64,000 bases of DNA from Gammaproteobacteria bacterium (lineage in GTDB: Bacteria; Pseudomonadota; Gammaproteobacteria; Steroidobacterales; Woeseiaceae). The stretch is from assembly GCA_024640305.1 (NCBI GenBank), contig JAHEFG010000009.1, forward strand, positions 1-64,000, in the 5' to 3' direction. Below, in pieces: positions 53,493 to 63,119 of this stretch. The position numbers and the translations under genes are program-made. Every line of letters starts with the position of its first letter. Position 1 is the stretch's first letter. The notes beneath the pieces were generated by a model. The model did no database searches. It had not been told where the DNA came from and saw only the letters and a list, made by a program, of their open reading frames with translations.

Positions 53493-54142
53493 ACCTTGGC
53501 CCCCCTGCGCGTGAAAGTAATGCCGGTTGTATATCGCGAGCCGAACACAATGATCGAGTGCATAAGTTTGCCGAACGGGAACCAAATCAGGAACGCCTCG
53601 AAACTCAGGATATGCAGTGCCAGCAGCGTTTCATAGCGTCCGCCAACGTGCGCAACCGTGAGCAATCCCGTAACAACTGGCAGAGTTGTTATCAACCAGG
53701 AAAAGTAGTCATCGAAGTTGGATATCATTCGCAGCACGGGATGCCGTAATCGCCGGCCAAGTCCAACCAGCAGCGCGGCTACTGTTACTGCTGCGGCGAG
53801 GTGGATAACGAGTGTGGGAAGTGGGGTCCAGTCGAGCCCGGTGAAGCTCTCTATGAAAAGAATATGCGGGGCGCTACCGAGCACAACGATAACCAGTCCG
53901 ATGTGCATGGTATAGGCAAGGACTGAACCGTTCCTGGTCCTTTCGCGAAAGGGCTCATGATGACGGAATCTCGAAAAAATCGTCTTCAGGCCGCCTGCGC
54001 GTGCTCCGCCCATGCGAGCCTCCGAAATATCGGATTTCTTCGCGGCCAGGAATAGGTGCACAAGTCGCCAGACAAGTCCGGCAACGAATATCAAGACCGC
54101 AATCTGCAGTCCCGGGCCTCGGGCGAAGTCTAGGAGTTCCAT
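53489..54142 (-). CDS. DsrM/NarI/HdrE-like membrane cytochrome b subunit
   Basis: A 217-residue membrane protein with about five helices and conserved His in or near them (MHIGLVIV, HLAAAV, HILSFE), fitting the haem-b-binding NarI/DsrM family. It is co-transcribed with the DsrK-like gene (4-base overlap). Together they would pass electrons from cysteine-rich sulfur chemistry to quinone, or the reverse. Starts with AGGGGGA before ATG 54142. Its location beside the sHdr operon suggests it serves that pathway. Confidence 0.85.
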   Translation of the reverse strand: MELLDFARGPGLQIAVLIFVAGLVWRLVHLFLAAKKSDISEARMGGARAGGLKTIFSRFRHHEPFRERTRNGSVLAYTMHIGLVIVVLGSAPHILFIESFTGLDWTPLPTLVIHLAAAVTVAALLVGLGRRLRHPVLRMISNFDDYFSWLITTLPVVTGLLTVAHVGGRYETLLALHILSFEAFLIWFPFGKLMHSIIVFGSRYTTGITFTRRGAKV

Positions 54143-54315
54143 GCGTGCATCCCCCTGATTTGAATTTTCTGCTGGAGCCCCATACTCGCAAGCTTCCGAT
54201 GTCTGATTATCTTAGGCTGCCATTTCGTTTTGGATAAGGGTATCTGCTTACTTTGTCTGTTCTGACCCGCTAGACTCAGGGTTGTGTACATCAATAACGT
54301 AAATCGGATGTCGGC

Positions 54316-56097
54316 ATGCAGCACTTGATCACCGAGCTGAAGGAAAGACGTATCTGGCGCGTTCTTGTCGCTTACCCGAGTCTTGTGTTCGTCGCTCTCC
54401 AGGTCGTCGAGTTTTTCGTAAACAACTACAACCTCGATGCACGCTTGTTAACGGCAACAATTGTTGCTGCGATCGTGCTCTTGCCCGCCGCGTTTATCTG
54501 GAACTGGCGTCATGGCGAGGTTGGCACACAACCCTTTTCAAAAGGCGAGGCCACCGTCTACGCAATGTCTGCAATTGTCGCGTTTGCTGCTGTGGGTTGG
54601 TACTGGGGCAGTACGCCGGCGAGTAATCGCACATTGGCGCAACATTTTGAACCTGCCAGGTCTGTCGCGGTTATGCCATTCGAAAATGCGGCTGACGATG
54701 CCAACGTACAATATCTTTGCGATGGGATTGCTGAAAGCCTGATCAATTGGCTGGCGACTATTCCCAATGTCAAAGTCGTTTCGAAAGGCGCGTCTTTTCG
54801 GCTGCGTGATGATATTGACGATATCGAAAAACTTGCCAGTGCATTGGGAGTGGATAGCGTCATTCGCGGAAAGCTCGAACTAATCGGCGACCAGGTAGTT
54901 GTTTCTGCGTCGCTCGTGGATACACGGGATGACAGCCAGCTGTGGGGCGAACGACTGGTGCAACCCAGCGAAGATGTCATTTTCCTTGAGCGATCCATAG
55001 TGGCAGCGATCAAGGATGGGCTTCGGCTGAAGGTCAGCGACAGTCAACCTGCACACAGTGCGTCAGGAGGCACTGAACACCCGGCGGCTTATGAGCATTA
55101 TTTGCGCGGCCATTACCTGATCCAGTCAACTAACATTGAATCAGTCATCGGTGGCCTTGATGAGCTACGCGAAGCGATAAAATTAGATCCACAATTTGCA
55201 CTTCCCTATGCCGATATTGCCGACTCTCTTTCGCAGATGCTCTACTACGGGTTGTTGCACGGTGACGAGCTGCTGGGCGAAGCGCGTAATGCGGCGTACA
55301 CGGCAATTGCTTTGGCGCCGGAACTCGCAGAAGCACACACGGCGCTCGCGATGATACGCCAGCATTTCGAATTCGACTGGGCCGCGGTGGACGAAGCCTA
55401 CGAGGCGGCGATTGCTCTCTCGCCGCAGAGTCCGGCACCGTATCACCGCTACTCGGTTTTTCTTGTTCTGACGTTAAGGATCGAGGCAGCCAGGGAAATG
55501 GCCAGTCGGGCGTTGGCAGTTGACGCACTGGACAGTAGTTCGCTGCATGCAGTGGGGCTGGCAAATATGTTCGCGAGTGACTTTTCGGCCTCCGCTTCCG
55601 CATTCGGTGATTGGAACCGCTTTCACCCGAATAGTCGCTGGTCCTACATTAAGCACGCATTGGCATTATCGCTTGACGGCCAGTGCGATGCGGCGCTTGC
55701 CCAGGCTAATTCCGTTGAAGCGTTGCTCAACGGCGCGCCGTCACCGTTAATGGATTCCTGGCTGGCGTGGGGGTACAAGGTCTGCGGTAATGACGAGAAA
55801 TACGCGGCATCTATTATTCGACTTCAAGCGGCTCAGCAGCAAGACCCGGAGGGCCTGAACCCGGGTTTTCTCTACATGCATGCTCTGGAAGGTGATACAG
55901 ACAAACTCATTGACCTCATCGATGCTGTAATCAGAGCGCGAGACCCGATGTCCCCGTTTGCACAGATTTTCATATTGGATTACCTGGGCTGGGGCGTGTC
56001 TGACAGCATGGCGACAAATCCGCGTTACATGGCGATACTCGAAAAAATGAATTTCCCCGCGCACGATGACCTCAGCGCATACGGCCAGAAGCACTAA
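54316..56097 (+). CDS. membrane TPR protein with a TolB/FlgO-like domain
   Basis: A 593-residue protein. Two N-terminal hydrophobic helices (about 15-35 and 45-62), another near 77-95, then a FlgO/TolB-like domain (110-245, starting SVAVMPFENAADD and DGIAESLINWLA), then about eight TPR-like units to the end. Such proteins are common in marine gammaproteobacteria, often with an N-terminal DNA-binding or adenylate-cyclase domain, which is absent here. Function unknown; probably a scaffold. Two bases separate it from the TauE gene. Confidence 0.72.
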   Translation: MQHLITELKERRIWRVLVAYPSLVFVALQVVEFFVNNYNLDARLLTATIVAAIVLLPAAFIWNWRHGEVGTQPFSKGEATVYAMSAIVAFAAVGWYWGSTPASNRTLAQHFEPARSVAVMPFENAADDANVQYLCDGIAESLINWLATIPNVKVVSKGASFRLRDDIDDIEKLASALGVDSVIRGKLELIGDQVVVSASLVDTRDDSQLWGERLVQPSEDVIFLERSIVAAIKDGLRLKVSDSQPAHSASGGTEHPAAYEHYLRGHYLIQSTNIESVIGGLDELREAIKLDPQFALPYADIADSLSQMLYYGLLHGDELLGEARNAAYTAIALAPELAEAHTALAMIRQHFEFDWAAVDEAYEAAIALSPQSPAPYHRYSVFLVLTLRIEAAREMASRALAVDALDSSSLHAVGLANMFASDFSASASAFGDWNRFHPNSRWSYIKHALALSLDGQCDAALAQANSVEALLNGAPSPLMDSWLAWGYKVCGNDEKYAASIIRLQAAQQQDPEGLNPGFLYMHALEGDTDKLIDLIDAVIRARDPMSPFAQIFILDYLGWGVSDSMATNPRYMAILEKMNFPAHDDLSAYGQKH

Positions 56098-56099
56098 GT

Positions 56100-56909
56100 G
56101 TGGAGTTGCTTGGCCTGATACTTGCCATGATCCTGACCGGCGCAGTCGCCGGGGTCCTGGCTGGTTTACTGGGTGTAGGCGGCGGTATTGTTATTGTACC
56201 GGCGCTGGAAGCTGCATTGGCAATTGTCGGTGTCGATGCTTCGGTTCGCATGCATATTGCCGTCGCCACGTCGTTAGCGACGATCATTCCAACATCCATC
56301 TCATCGGCTGCCGCCCACAACCGTAAGAACGCCATCGATACCGGGGTTGTACGTTACTGGTCGCCATTCATATTTGTGGGCGCAGTCGCGGGAATTGTAA
56401 TTGCGGCGAATGTAACAGGGCAGGTACTGGCTGCCGTTTTCGCCGTTGTCGCACTGAGTGTCGCAATCAACATGATGAGGCCGAACCAGGGCAAGACTAT
56501 CTGGAGTGACGTGCCGCATGGAATTGCCGGTTGCATGATCCCAACCGGTATAGGGTCAATTTCTACTCTAATGGGTATCGGCGGCGGATCAATGAGCGTG
56601 CCGGCCATGACTTTGATGAGTAGACCGATTCACGTCGCGGTTGGTACATCGGCTTTGCTCGGCCTGGTTATCGCTGTGCCGGCAACGGTCGGATATGTGA
56701 TCGCGGGGTGGGGGAATCAGTTATTGCCGGAGTGGAGCCTGGGCTACGTTAGCCTGATCGGGTTTGTTGCCATTACGCCCGCCACTGTTTTGTTCGCACC
56801 GCTGGGTGCAAAGCTTGCACATGCACTGTCGCACCGCTGGCTAAGCCTGTTGTTTGGCGGCTTTCTTTTTATTGTGGCGATCAGGATGGGCATTAGGGCC
56901 ATGGCTTGA
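56100..56909 (+). CDS. sulfite exporter TauE/SafE family permease (second copy)
   Basis: A 269-residue two-half membrane protein with GVLAGLLGVGGGIVIVPAL near 18-36 and GSISTLMGIGGGSMSVPAM near 152-170. A second member of the sulfur-anion exporter family in this window, not closely similar to the first (5068-5850). It starts at GTG 56100, two bases after the TPR gene. A second exporter would support sulfite or another anion leaving the cytoplasm. Confidence 0.85.
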   Translation: MELLGLILAMILTGAVAGVLAGLLGVGGGIVIVPALEAALAIVGVDASVRMHIAVATSLATIIPTSISSAAAHNRKNAIDTGVVRYWSPFIFVGAVAGIVIAANVTGQVLAAVFAVVALSVAINMMRPNQGKTIWSDVPHGIAGCMIPTGIGSISTLMGIGGGSMSVPAMTLMSRPIHVAVGTSALLGLVIAVPATVGYVIAGWGNQLLPEWSLGYVSLIGFVAITPATVLFAPLGAKLAHALSHRWLSLLFGGFLFIVAIRMGIRAMA

Positions 56910-56993
56910 TCAGATGAAGATACTGGCAGCCCAATCAGCAGCGATCAGGTGAGCAAGAAGAGGCCGAAACGTAATTCGAAAAGGAGTTGAGTT

Positions 56994-58148
56994 GTGCGCT
57001 TGAAAAATTGTTATCGCACCAGTGATTTTCGACAATTGGCTAAACAACGTTTGCCGTCACCGATATTTCACTATATCGACGGTGGTTCTGATGATGAAGT
57101 GACACTGGCGCGCAATACCAGCGCGTTCGATACAGTTGATCTGGTTCCGAATGTGCTTGCGGGTGTCTCCGATGTGGATCTGTCGGTTTCTGTGCTGGGA
57201 CAGTCACTGGATATGCCGTTGTTCATGGCACCCACTGCGATGCAGCGATTGTTTCACCATGATGGCGAATTGGCACTGGCGCGGGCTGCTGATGAGTACG
57301 GCACAATGTTCGGAATATCGACCATTGGCACGCGCAGCATCGAAGAAGTCGGCGCATACAATAGTGCTGCGAAGTTCTTTCAAATTTATGTTCATCACGA
57401 TCAGTCACTGACGTCGGATCTGATCGCACGCTGCAAAGCGTCAAATTTTGGCGCGCTGGCGCTCACTGTCGACACGGTAGTCGCCGGCAATCGTGAACGT
57501 GACTACTTAACCGGATTCACGACACCACCTAAACTGACGCCGAGGAGCTTGCTAAGTTTTGCTGCGCACCTGCGTTGGACATTCAATTATCTGTTGCGCG
57601 ATTCACTTGATTTGCCCAACGTCTCCGGGTTCGGCAAGAACGGCAAAAGCGCACCGCCGTCCGTAATCGAATACATTAATACACAAATGAAGGGTTCGAT
57701 TTCCTGGGATGACGCCGCAGCCATGATCGAGGAGTGGGGTGGTCCGTTCGCTATCAAGGGCGTGATGTCAGTGGACGACGCCAGGCGTTGTGTGGACATC
57801 GGCGCGAGCGCAATAATGATCTCGAATCACGGCGGCAGACAGCTGGACGGCTCACGTGCGCCGTTCGACCAACTTCAGGAAATTCTGGATGCGGTCGGTG
57901 GCGATATAGAGGTTATTGTCGATGGTGGTATTCGCCGGGGAACGCACGTTCTCAAAGCAATGGCTATGGGAGCAACGGCTTGTTCTGGCGGCCGAATGTA
58001 TCTGTATGCTTTGGCCGGGGCGGGGTATCCGGGCGTGGCGAGGGCCATCGCTCTTCTGCGCGATGAACTGGTGCGCGATATGAAGTTAATGGGTTGCAGT
58101 TCACTACGGGATCTGAAGCCATCGATGCTGGCGGAGCGGCGCGCATGA
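56994..58148 (+). CDS. FMN-dependent alpha-hydroxy-acid oxidase/dehydrogenase (LldD family)
   Basis: A 384-residue flavoenzyme that oxidises L-lactate or another 2-hydroxy acid. Visible signatures: FHYIDGGSDDEVTL near 25-38, the catalytic SNHGGRQLDG near 278-287 and DGGIRRGTHVLKAMAMGA near 308-325. Full length for the family. Start GTG 56994 with AAGGAG upstream. The real substrate (lactate, glycolate, mandelate) cannot be told from sequence. Confidence 0.88.
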   Translation: MRLKNCYRTSDFRQLAKQRLPSPIFHYIDGGSDDEVTLARNTSAFDTVDLVPNVLAGVSDVDLSVSVLGQSLDMPLFMAPTAMQRLFHHDGELALARAADEYGTMFGISTIGTRSIEEVGAYNSAAKFFQIYVHHDQSLTSDLIARCKASNFGALALTVDTVVAGNRERDYLTGFTTPPKLTPRSLLSFAAHLRWTFNYLLRDSLDLPNVSGFGKNGKSAPPSVIEYINTQMKGSISWDDAAAMIEEWGGPFAIKGVMSVDDARRCVDIGASAIMISNHGGRQLDGSRAPFDQLQEILDAVGGDIEVIVDGGIRRGTHVLKAMAMGATACSGGRMYLYALAGAGYPGVARAIALLRDELVRDMKLMGCSSLRDLKPSMLAERRA

Positions 58149-58175
58149 TGCCAGGACATCGCGGAAACAGCTAAC

Positions 58176-60398
58176 GTGACTAGTCGCACCAATCCGCTCA
58201 CCATACCGTCGCTCCTTCTCATTGCGGGACTGGTCGGTGCGTGCGGTGGCGGCGGCGCAAAAACGCAAGGTAACCCGCCACCACAGCCACCACCAGAAGT
58301 CGTCGGTCTGGATGCGCGGCCAGATAACCTGACCTGCGTGGCGCCTGCGCGGGCGTCGGTTGGGGCAGCGATTGACGTAACAGACGCATTTCCGGGTCTG
58401 CCAGCCATTGCACAGCCGGTTAAAGTGCTGGTAGAGCCGGTGGCAAATCCTCGCTGGTTCGTCTTGCGAAAGTCGGGGCAGCTCGTCGTGTTTGATCCGG
58501 ATGCTGCGACCAGTTGGTCAACGTACGTCGATTTATCCGCTGTCGTCCGCGCTAATTCAGAAGGCGGCCTGCTGGGCATGGCATTCCATCCGGATTATCC
58601 GGCGGTTGCGGAGATATTTCTTTACTACACCATCAACGGTCCAAGCACTGAAATGCAATCGGTAATCTCGCGGTTTATCCTCGATGACATAGTGTCACCG
58701 AGTGCCCCAGGTGCCGGAACTATCGAGGAAGTGATTCTCCAGGTCGACCAGTTCGCGAGCAATCACAACGGCGGAGACATTGCTTTTGGTGCAGATCGAA
58801 TGCTCTACATTGGCTTTGGGGATGGTGGTGGTGGCGGCGATCCACAGGAGACCGGGCAGGACACCACTCGACTGCTCGGAGCTTTTCTGCGAATCGATGT
58901 CATCGGCACGGGCACAGGCTACGATATTCCGGCGGGTAATCCGTTTGCTGGTAACGCGAAATGTGGGCCGGGGGTGAATGCCGCCAGTTGTCCGGAAATT
59001 TACGCCTGGGGAGTTCGCAACCCCTGGCGTTGGAGCTTCGATCCACCGACAGGCGATCTGTGGGCTGGCGATGTTGGTCAGGGCGCCTGGGAAGAAATCG
59101 ATCAAATCGAAGCGGGAGGCAATTACGGTTGGGATTGCCGCGAAGGCGCGCACGATTTTGAGCTCAGTGGTTGCGCCGGACCGTTTATCGACCCCGTTTC
59201 CGAATACGCTCACACAAGCGGCAACGCTTCGATAACAGGGGGCTTCGTTTATCGCGGTACCAATATTCCGACGCTGCAGGGTCGCTATGTATTTGCGGAC
59301 TTTGCATCGGGTCGAATCTGGGCACTGCAGTCGGATGGCATGGGCGGTTACACGAACGATGAGCTGCTCGTTTCGTCAACGCAGCCATCGTCATTTGGTA
59401 TTGATCAGGATGGTGAACTGTATTTCACGGACTATAACAATGGTCGCATCATGCGACTGGTGACGAGCGGTGGCGGTGCAGATCCTGTGCCTGAACTCCT
59501 GTCAGATTCCGGTTGCGTAGATCCGGCTGACATCACCCATCCGTACTCGGGCCTCGTTCCTTATGAGATCAATGCACCGTTCTGGTCCGACGGTGCAGCC
59601 AAAGACAGACATATTGGCTTGCCAAATAGCGCTACGATTTCTATCGACACCAATGACGACTGGGTTTTTCCTGCAGGCACTGTGCTTGTTAAGAACTTTC
59701 GCTTGAATGGTCGGCTCATCGAGACGCGCCATCTCATGCGGCATCCCGACGGAGTCTGGGCAGGTTACACCTACGAATGGAATGTGACCGAGACTGAAGC
59801 AACACGAGTTCGCGGCGGCAAAACCGAGGTAATTGACGGCCAGAACTGGGTGTTTCCCGACGAGGCTGAATGCCTCCGTTGTCATACTAACGTGGCGACT
59901 GTCGCGCTGGGTCCGGAAACCGCACAGCTCAACCGTGATTTTACGTATCCGTCTACCGGTCGTACGCATAACCAATTAGAGACCCTTGACGCTATTTCGA
60001 TGTTCTCGTCACCGCTGCCCGGCGACCCGGCGACGTTGCCGGATATGCCGGATCCTGCGGACACAGCGGCCGATCTTGGTCAAAGAGCTCGCTCGTACCT
60101 GCACACAAACTGCTCGCAGTGTCACCAACCGGGAGGGCCGACACCGGTAAACATTGATCTACGCTATACAACGGAGTTGCCCGACACCAATGCCTGCAAT
60201 GTTGTGCCTGACGCTGGTGGGCTTGGCATCATGATGCCGAGGATCATTGCCCCGGGCGACGCGGCAAGATCGGTGCTGGTAGAACGCGTCAGTCGACGCG
60301 ATATTTTCGGCATGCCGACGCTTGGCTCGACGATACCGGACACAGCAGGTGTCGCGCTGCTTACTGATTGGGTGAACGGCCTGGTCAATTGCAACTGA
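58176..60398 (+). CDS. lipoprotein fusion: PQQ-type sugar dehydrogenase plus dihaem cytochrome domain
   Basis: A 740-residue lipoprotein (lipobox VGAC near residue 23). Residues 60-430 form a six-bladed PQQ-dependent sugar-dehydrogenase (GSDH-like) propeller with GGLLGMAFHPDYP and NHNGGDIAFGADRMLYIGFGDGG (quoted only in part). Residues 450-735 carry two haem motifs, CLRCH near 570 and CSQCH near 651. The fusion would oxidise a sugar or aldose and pass electrons straight to its own haems. Starts at GTG 58176. Confidence 0.83.
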   Translation: MTSRTNPLTIPSLLLIAGLVGACGGGGAKTQGNPPPQPPPEVVGLDARPDNLTCVAPARASVGAAIDVTDAFPGLPAIAQPVKVLVEPVANPRWFVLRKSGQLVVFDPDAATSWSTYVDLSAVVRANSEGGLLGMAFHPDYPAVAEIFLYYTINGPSTEMQSVISRFILDDIVSPSAPGAGTIEEVILQVDQFASNHNGGDIAFGADRMLYIGFGDGGGGGDPQETGQDTTRLLGAFLRIDVIGTGTGYDIPAGNPFAGNAKCGPGVNAASCPEIYAWGVRNPWRWSFDPPTGDLWAGDVGQGAWEEIDQIEAGGNYGWDCREGAHDFELSGCAGPFIDPVSEYAHTSGNASITGGFVYRGTNIPTLQGRYVFADFASGRIWALQSDGMGGYTNDELLVSSTQPSSFGIDQDGELYFTDYNNGRIMRLVTSGGGADPVPELLSDSGCVDPADITHPYSGLVPYEINAPFWSDGAAKDRHIGLPNSATISIDTNDDWVFPAGTVLVKNFRLNGRLIETRHLMRHPDGVWAGYTYEWNVTETEATRVRGGKTEVIDGQNWVFPDEAECLRCHTNVATVALGPETAQLNRDFTYPSTGRTHNQLETLDAISMFSSPLPGDPATLPDMPDPADTAADLGQRARSYLHTNCSQCHQPGGPTPVNIDLRYTTELPDTNACNVVPDAGGLGIMMPRIIAPGDAARSVLVERVSRRDIFGMPTLGSTIPDTAGVALLTDWVNGLVNCN

Positions 60399-60505
60399 TT
60401 TTTTGCGGAAATAGCGTTGCAAGTGCCCGTTTTCGTCGGTTTCTGTGACGCCAATCAAGTGAAATGAGGTCTCCAAAGCCCATACTTGTAACCACTGGAG
60501 GCGCC

Positions 60506-60988
60506 ATGATTCGCATTCTCACGACAACTGTACTTTTGATCGGACTTTGCCTGACCGCAAACGCCGATGTGTGGAAGTGGAAAGACGCGCTCGGCAAGAC
60601 CCATTTTGTCGATACACTGACTCCTATCTACACCTGGGTGGATGACGTCGGCAAGGTGCATTATGCCGACAAACCGGATCACGAAGATGCCGTTTCGGTC
60701 GAGCTTGTCTGGCACTCCAGCGGCACAATTGCCGACGTAAAAAATGCCGCGGATAGTCCTGATTCGGGCGGCTATGCCTTTCCCGGCGAGACCGCGGAAG
60801 AGCGGGCTGAGCGAGAGAAAGCCGAGGCTTACTATTGCAAGCGCGCGACTGAAATCTATGAGTCCTACCTGAATGCTCCGCAGCTCTATCGAACAGGTGA
60901 TGATGGCAAGCGAGAATACCTGGGCAAGAAGGAAGCAGCAGCCACAATCGCCGAGACCAAGGCCAAAAAAGACGAACTCTGCAGCTAG
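60506..60988 (+). CDS. exported DUF4124-like protein
   Basis: A 160-residue protein with a signal peptide (1-20, ending TANA) and two DUF4124-like motifs: VWKWKDALGKTHFVD and YTWVDDVGKVHYAD. The C-terminal half is charged and helical. DUF4124 proteins bind the cell envelope in unknown ways. Start 60506 has GGAGG upstream and begins the signal. Confidence 0.7.
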   Translation: MIRILTTTVLLIGLCLTANADVWKWKDALGKTHFVDTLTPIYTWVDDVGKVHYADKPDHEDAVSVELVWHSSGTIADVKNAADSPDSGGYAFPGETAEERAEREKAEAYYCKRATEIYESYLNAPQLYRTGDDGKREYLGKKEAAATIAETKAKKDELCS

Positions 60989-61054
60989 CAACAGATCCTG
61001 TTATCCCGAATTATCCGGATTGCCACAGATCGTCGTCGGATCGCAATTTGGCAC

Positions 61055-61082
61055 TTCATAGGTCAACCTAAACACGTATAAT
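61055..61082 (+). promoter_or_regulatory. promoter of the oadGAB operon
   Basis: TTCATA (61055-61060), a 16-base spacer and a consensus TATAAT (61077-61082), 30 bases before the oadG start. Clear sigma-70-type promoter by sequence; not tested. Confidence 0.55.
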
Positions 61083-61112
61083 TGGCCGTACGATAATTCC
61101 CCGCGACTCGAC

Positions 61113-61319
61113 ATGACGAATAGCCTGATTGATGAAGGACTGAAACTGATGCTCGTTGGTATGGGCACCGTTTTCGTGTTCCTGACTGCACTCGTCATTG
61201 TCACTACCCTGATGTCTCGCCTCATCATGCGCTTTCAACCCAGGCCAATCGCATCAGACATTACGGATGAGGAAGTCGCAGCAATAAGCGCCGCGATCGC
61301 CCAGCACCGGCGTAAATAA
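61113..61319 (+). CDS. oadG: oxaloacetate decarboxylase gamma subunit
   Basis: A 68-residue protein with one transmembrane helix (about 13-34) and a Pro-rich then charged C-terminus, the shape of OadG, which assembles the decarboxylase complex. Upstream of oadA and oadB in the usual order for this sodium pump. The Zn-binding His near the end of longer OadGs is limited to a single His. Confidence 0.85.
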   Translation: MTNSLIDEGLKLMLVGMGTVFVFLTALVIVTTLMSRLIMRFQPRPIASDITDEEVAAISAAIAQHRRK

Positions 61320-61334
61320 ATCAGTGAAGGATGA

Positions 61335-63116
61335 ATGGAAATGAGTGACATGGGTCCACTTGGAATCACGGAAGTTGTCTTGAGGGATGGTCATCAGAGT
61401 TTGTTGGCTACACGCATGCGCATCGACGATATGTTGCCGATTTGCGAAAAACTCGATCAGGTAGGCTTCTGGTCGCTGGAGAGTTGGGGCGGTGCGACTT
61501 TTGATTCCTGCATTCGCTATCTTGGTGAAGATCCCTGGGAACGAATCCGTCGATTCAAGGCTGCAATGCCGAATACGCCGCAACAGATGTTGTTCCGCGG
61601 CCAGAGCATTCTCGGTTATCGGCACTATGCAGATGACCTCGTCGAAAAGTTCGTCGAACGAGCGGCTACGAATGGCGTGGACGTATTTCGTATTTTTGAT
61701 GCGCTCAATGACATGCGGAATCTCGAGACCGCGGTCAAGGCAACCATAGCCGTTGAGAAGCACGCGCAAGGAACGCTTTCCTACACAGTGAGTCCTGTCC
61801 ACACGATAGAGTTGTGGGTTGACCTCGGTAAACAGGTCGAAGACATGGGTGCACACTCTATCTGCGTCAAAGATATGGCCGGACTACTCAGGCCGTACGT
61901 TGCTTTTGATCTTATTAGTCGGCTTAAAGAGGCCGTCGATATCCCTATCCACTTGCACTGTCATGCGACAACCGGCATGTCGACGGCGACCTGTGTGAAA
62001 GCGGCAGAGGCAGGAGTTGACAGGATAGATACTTCAGTCTCGTCGATGAGCATGACCTACGGCCATTCGCCGACGGAATCACTGGTCGCAATTCTCGAGG
62101 GAACCGAACGAGCAACAGGCCTTGATCTACCGCTGCTGGAGGAGATATCCGCCTATTTTCGGGACGTGCGCAAAAAGTACGCGAAATTCGAAGGCGGGCT
62201 TAAAGGCGTTGATTCTCGAATTCTCATTGCCCAGGTGCCCGGTGGCATGCTGACCAACCTGGAGGGCCAGCTGCGAGAGCAGAATGCCAGCGACAAGCTC
62301 GATGAGGTTCTCGATGAGATTCCACGAGTGCGTGAGGATCTTGGCATGCTGCCACTCGTAACACCGACGTCACAAATCGTCGGGACCCAGGCGGTCATTA
62401 ACGTATTGTCGGGACAGCGCTATGCAAATATCACCAAGGAAACATCGGGCGTCCTCAAGGGCGAGTACGGTGCCACACCGGTAGCGGTTAACGCTGAATT
62501 GCAGGCGCGAGTGCTCGAAGGAGCCGAGCCGGTCGTTGGTAGGCCGGGAGACCTGCTTGAGCCGGAAGTCGATCGTCAGACTGAGGAACTGTCGCGAATA
62601 GCGACGGAAAAGGGCATGCGCCTGGCCACCGATGTTATCGACGATGTGCTCACCTATGCGTTGTTTCCGCAGATAGGCCTGAAATTCCTGGAGAATCGCG
62701 ATAATCCAGCTGCATTCGAGCCGCTGCCTGACGTAGCTGCGGCGCCCGTGGCGCCGCCGGATGCGGGTGGTGGCGCAACTGGCGCGTGCGTCTATTCTGT
62801 TCGTATTAACGGCAAGAGCTACACGGTGGAGGTTGCTGAAAGCGGTCAGTTATCGAGCGTGCAGCCTGCGGCCGTTGCTTCGCCGGCGCCATCTGCGGTG
62901 TCCGGAGATGCCGTCAAGGCAGTGTTAGCTGGCAATATTTTCAAGGTTCATGTGCAACCGGGTGACATTGTCGAGGAAGGCCAACCGCTGATCGTGGTCG
63001 AGGCCATGAAAATGGAAACGGCGATTGCGGCACCCAAGGCCGGGACGATTACGGACGTATTTGTCGCCGAAGGTGATGCTGTCGCTGTCGGAGACCAGCT
63101 CGTTGCAATCGGCTGA
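61335..63116 (+). CDS. oadA: oxaloacetate decarboxylase alpha subunit
   Basis: A 593-residue biotin protein. N-terminal carboxyltransferase domain with [13 protein letters not shown] near 14-26 and [11 protein letters not shown] near 207-217, a PYC_OADA-type middle, a Pro/Ala-rich linker (about 470-510), and a C-terminal biotinyl domain with EAMKMET (biotinylated Lys). Decarboxylates oxaloacetate to pyruvate, driving Na+ export through OadB. AAGGATGA precedes ATG 61335. Confidence 0.94.
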   Translation: MEMSDMGPLGITEVVLRDGHQSLLATRMRIDDMLPICEKLDQVGFWSLESWGGATFDSCIRYLGEDPWERIRRFKAAMPNTPQQMLFRGQSILGYRHYADDLVEKFVERAATNGVDVFRIFDALNDMRNLETAVKATIAVEKHAQGTLSYTVSPVHTIELWVDLGKQVEDMGAHSICVKDMAGLLRPYVAFDLISRLKEAVDIPIHLHCHATTGMSTATCVKAAEAGVDRIDTSVSSMSMTYGHSPTESLVAILEGTERATGLDLPLLEEISAYFRDVRKKYAKFEGGLKGVDSRILIAQVPGGMLTNLEGQLREQNASDKLDEVLDEIPRVREDLGMLPLVTPTSQIVGTQAVINVLSGQRYANITKETSGVLKGEYGATPVAVNAELQARVLEGAEPVVGRPGDLLEPEVDRQTEELSRIATEKGMRLATDVIDDVLTYALFPQIGLKFLENRDNPAAFEPLPDVAAAPVAPPDAGGGATGACVYSVRINGKSYTVEVAESGQLSSVQPAAVASPAPSAVSGDAVKAVLAGNIFKVHVQPGDIVEEGQPLIVVEAMKMETAIAAPKAGTITDVFVAEGDAVAVGDQLVAIG

Positions 63117-63119
63117 CGC

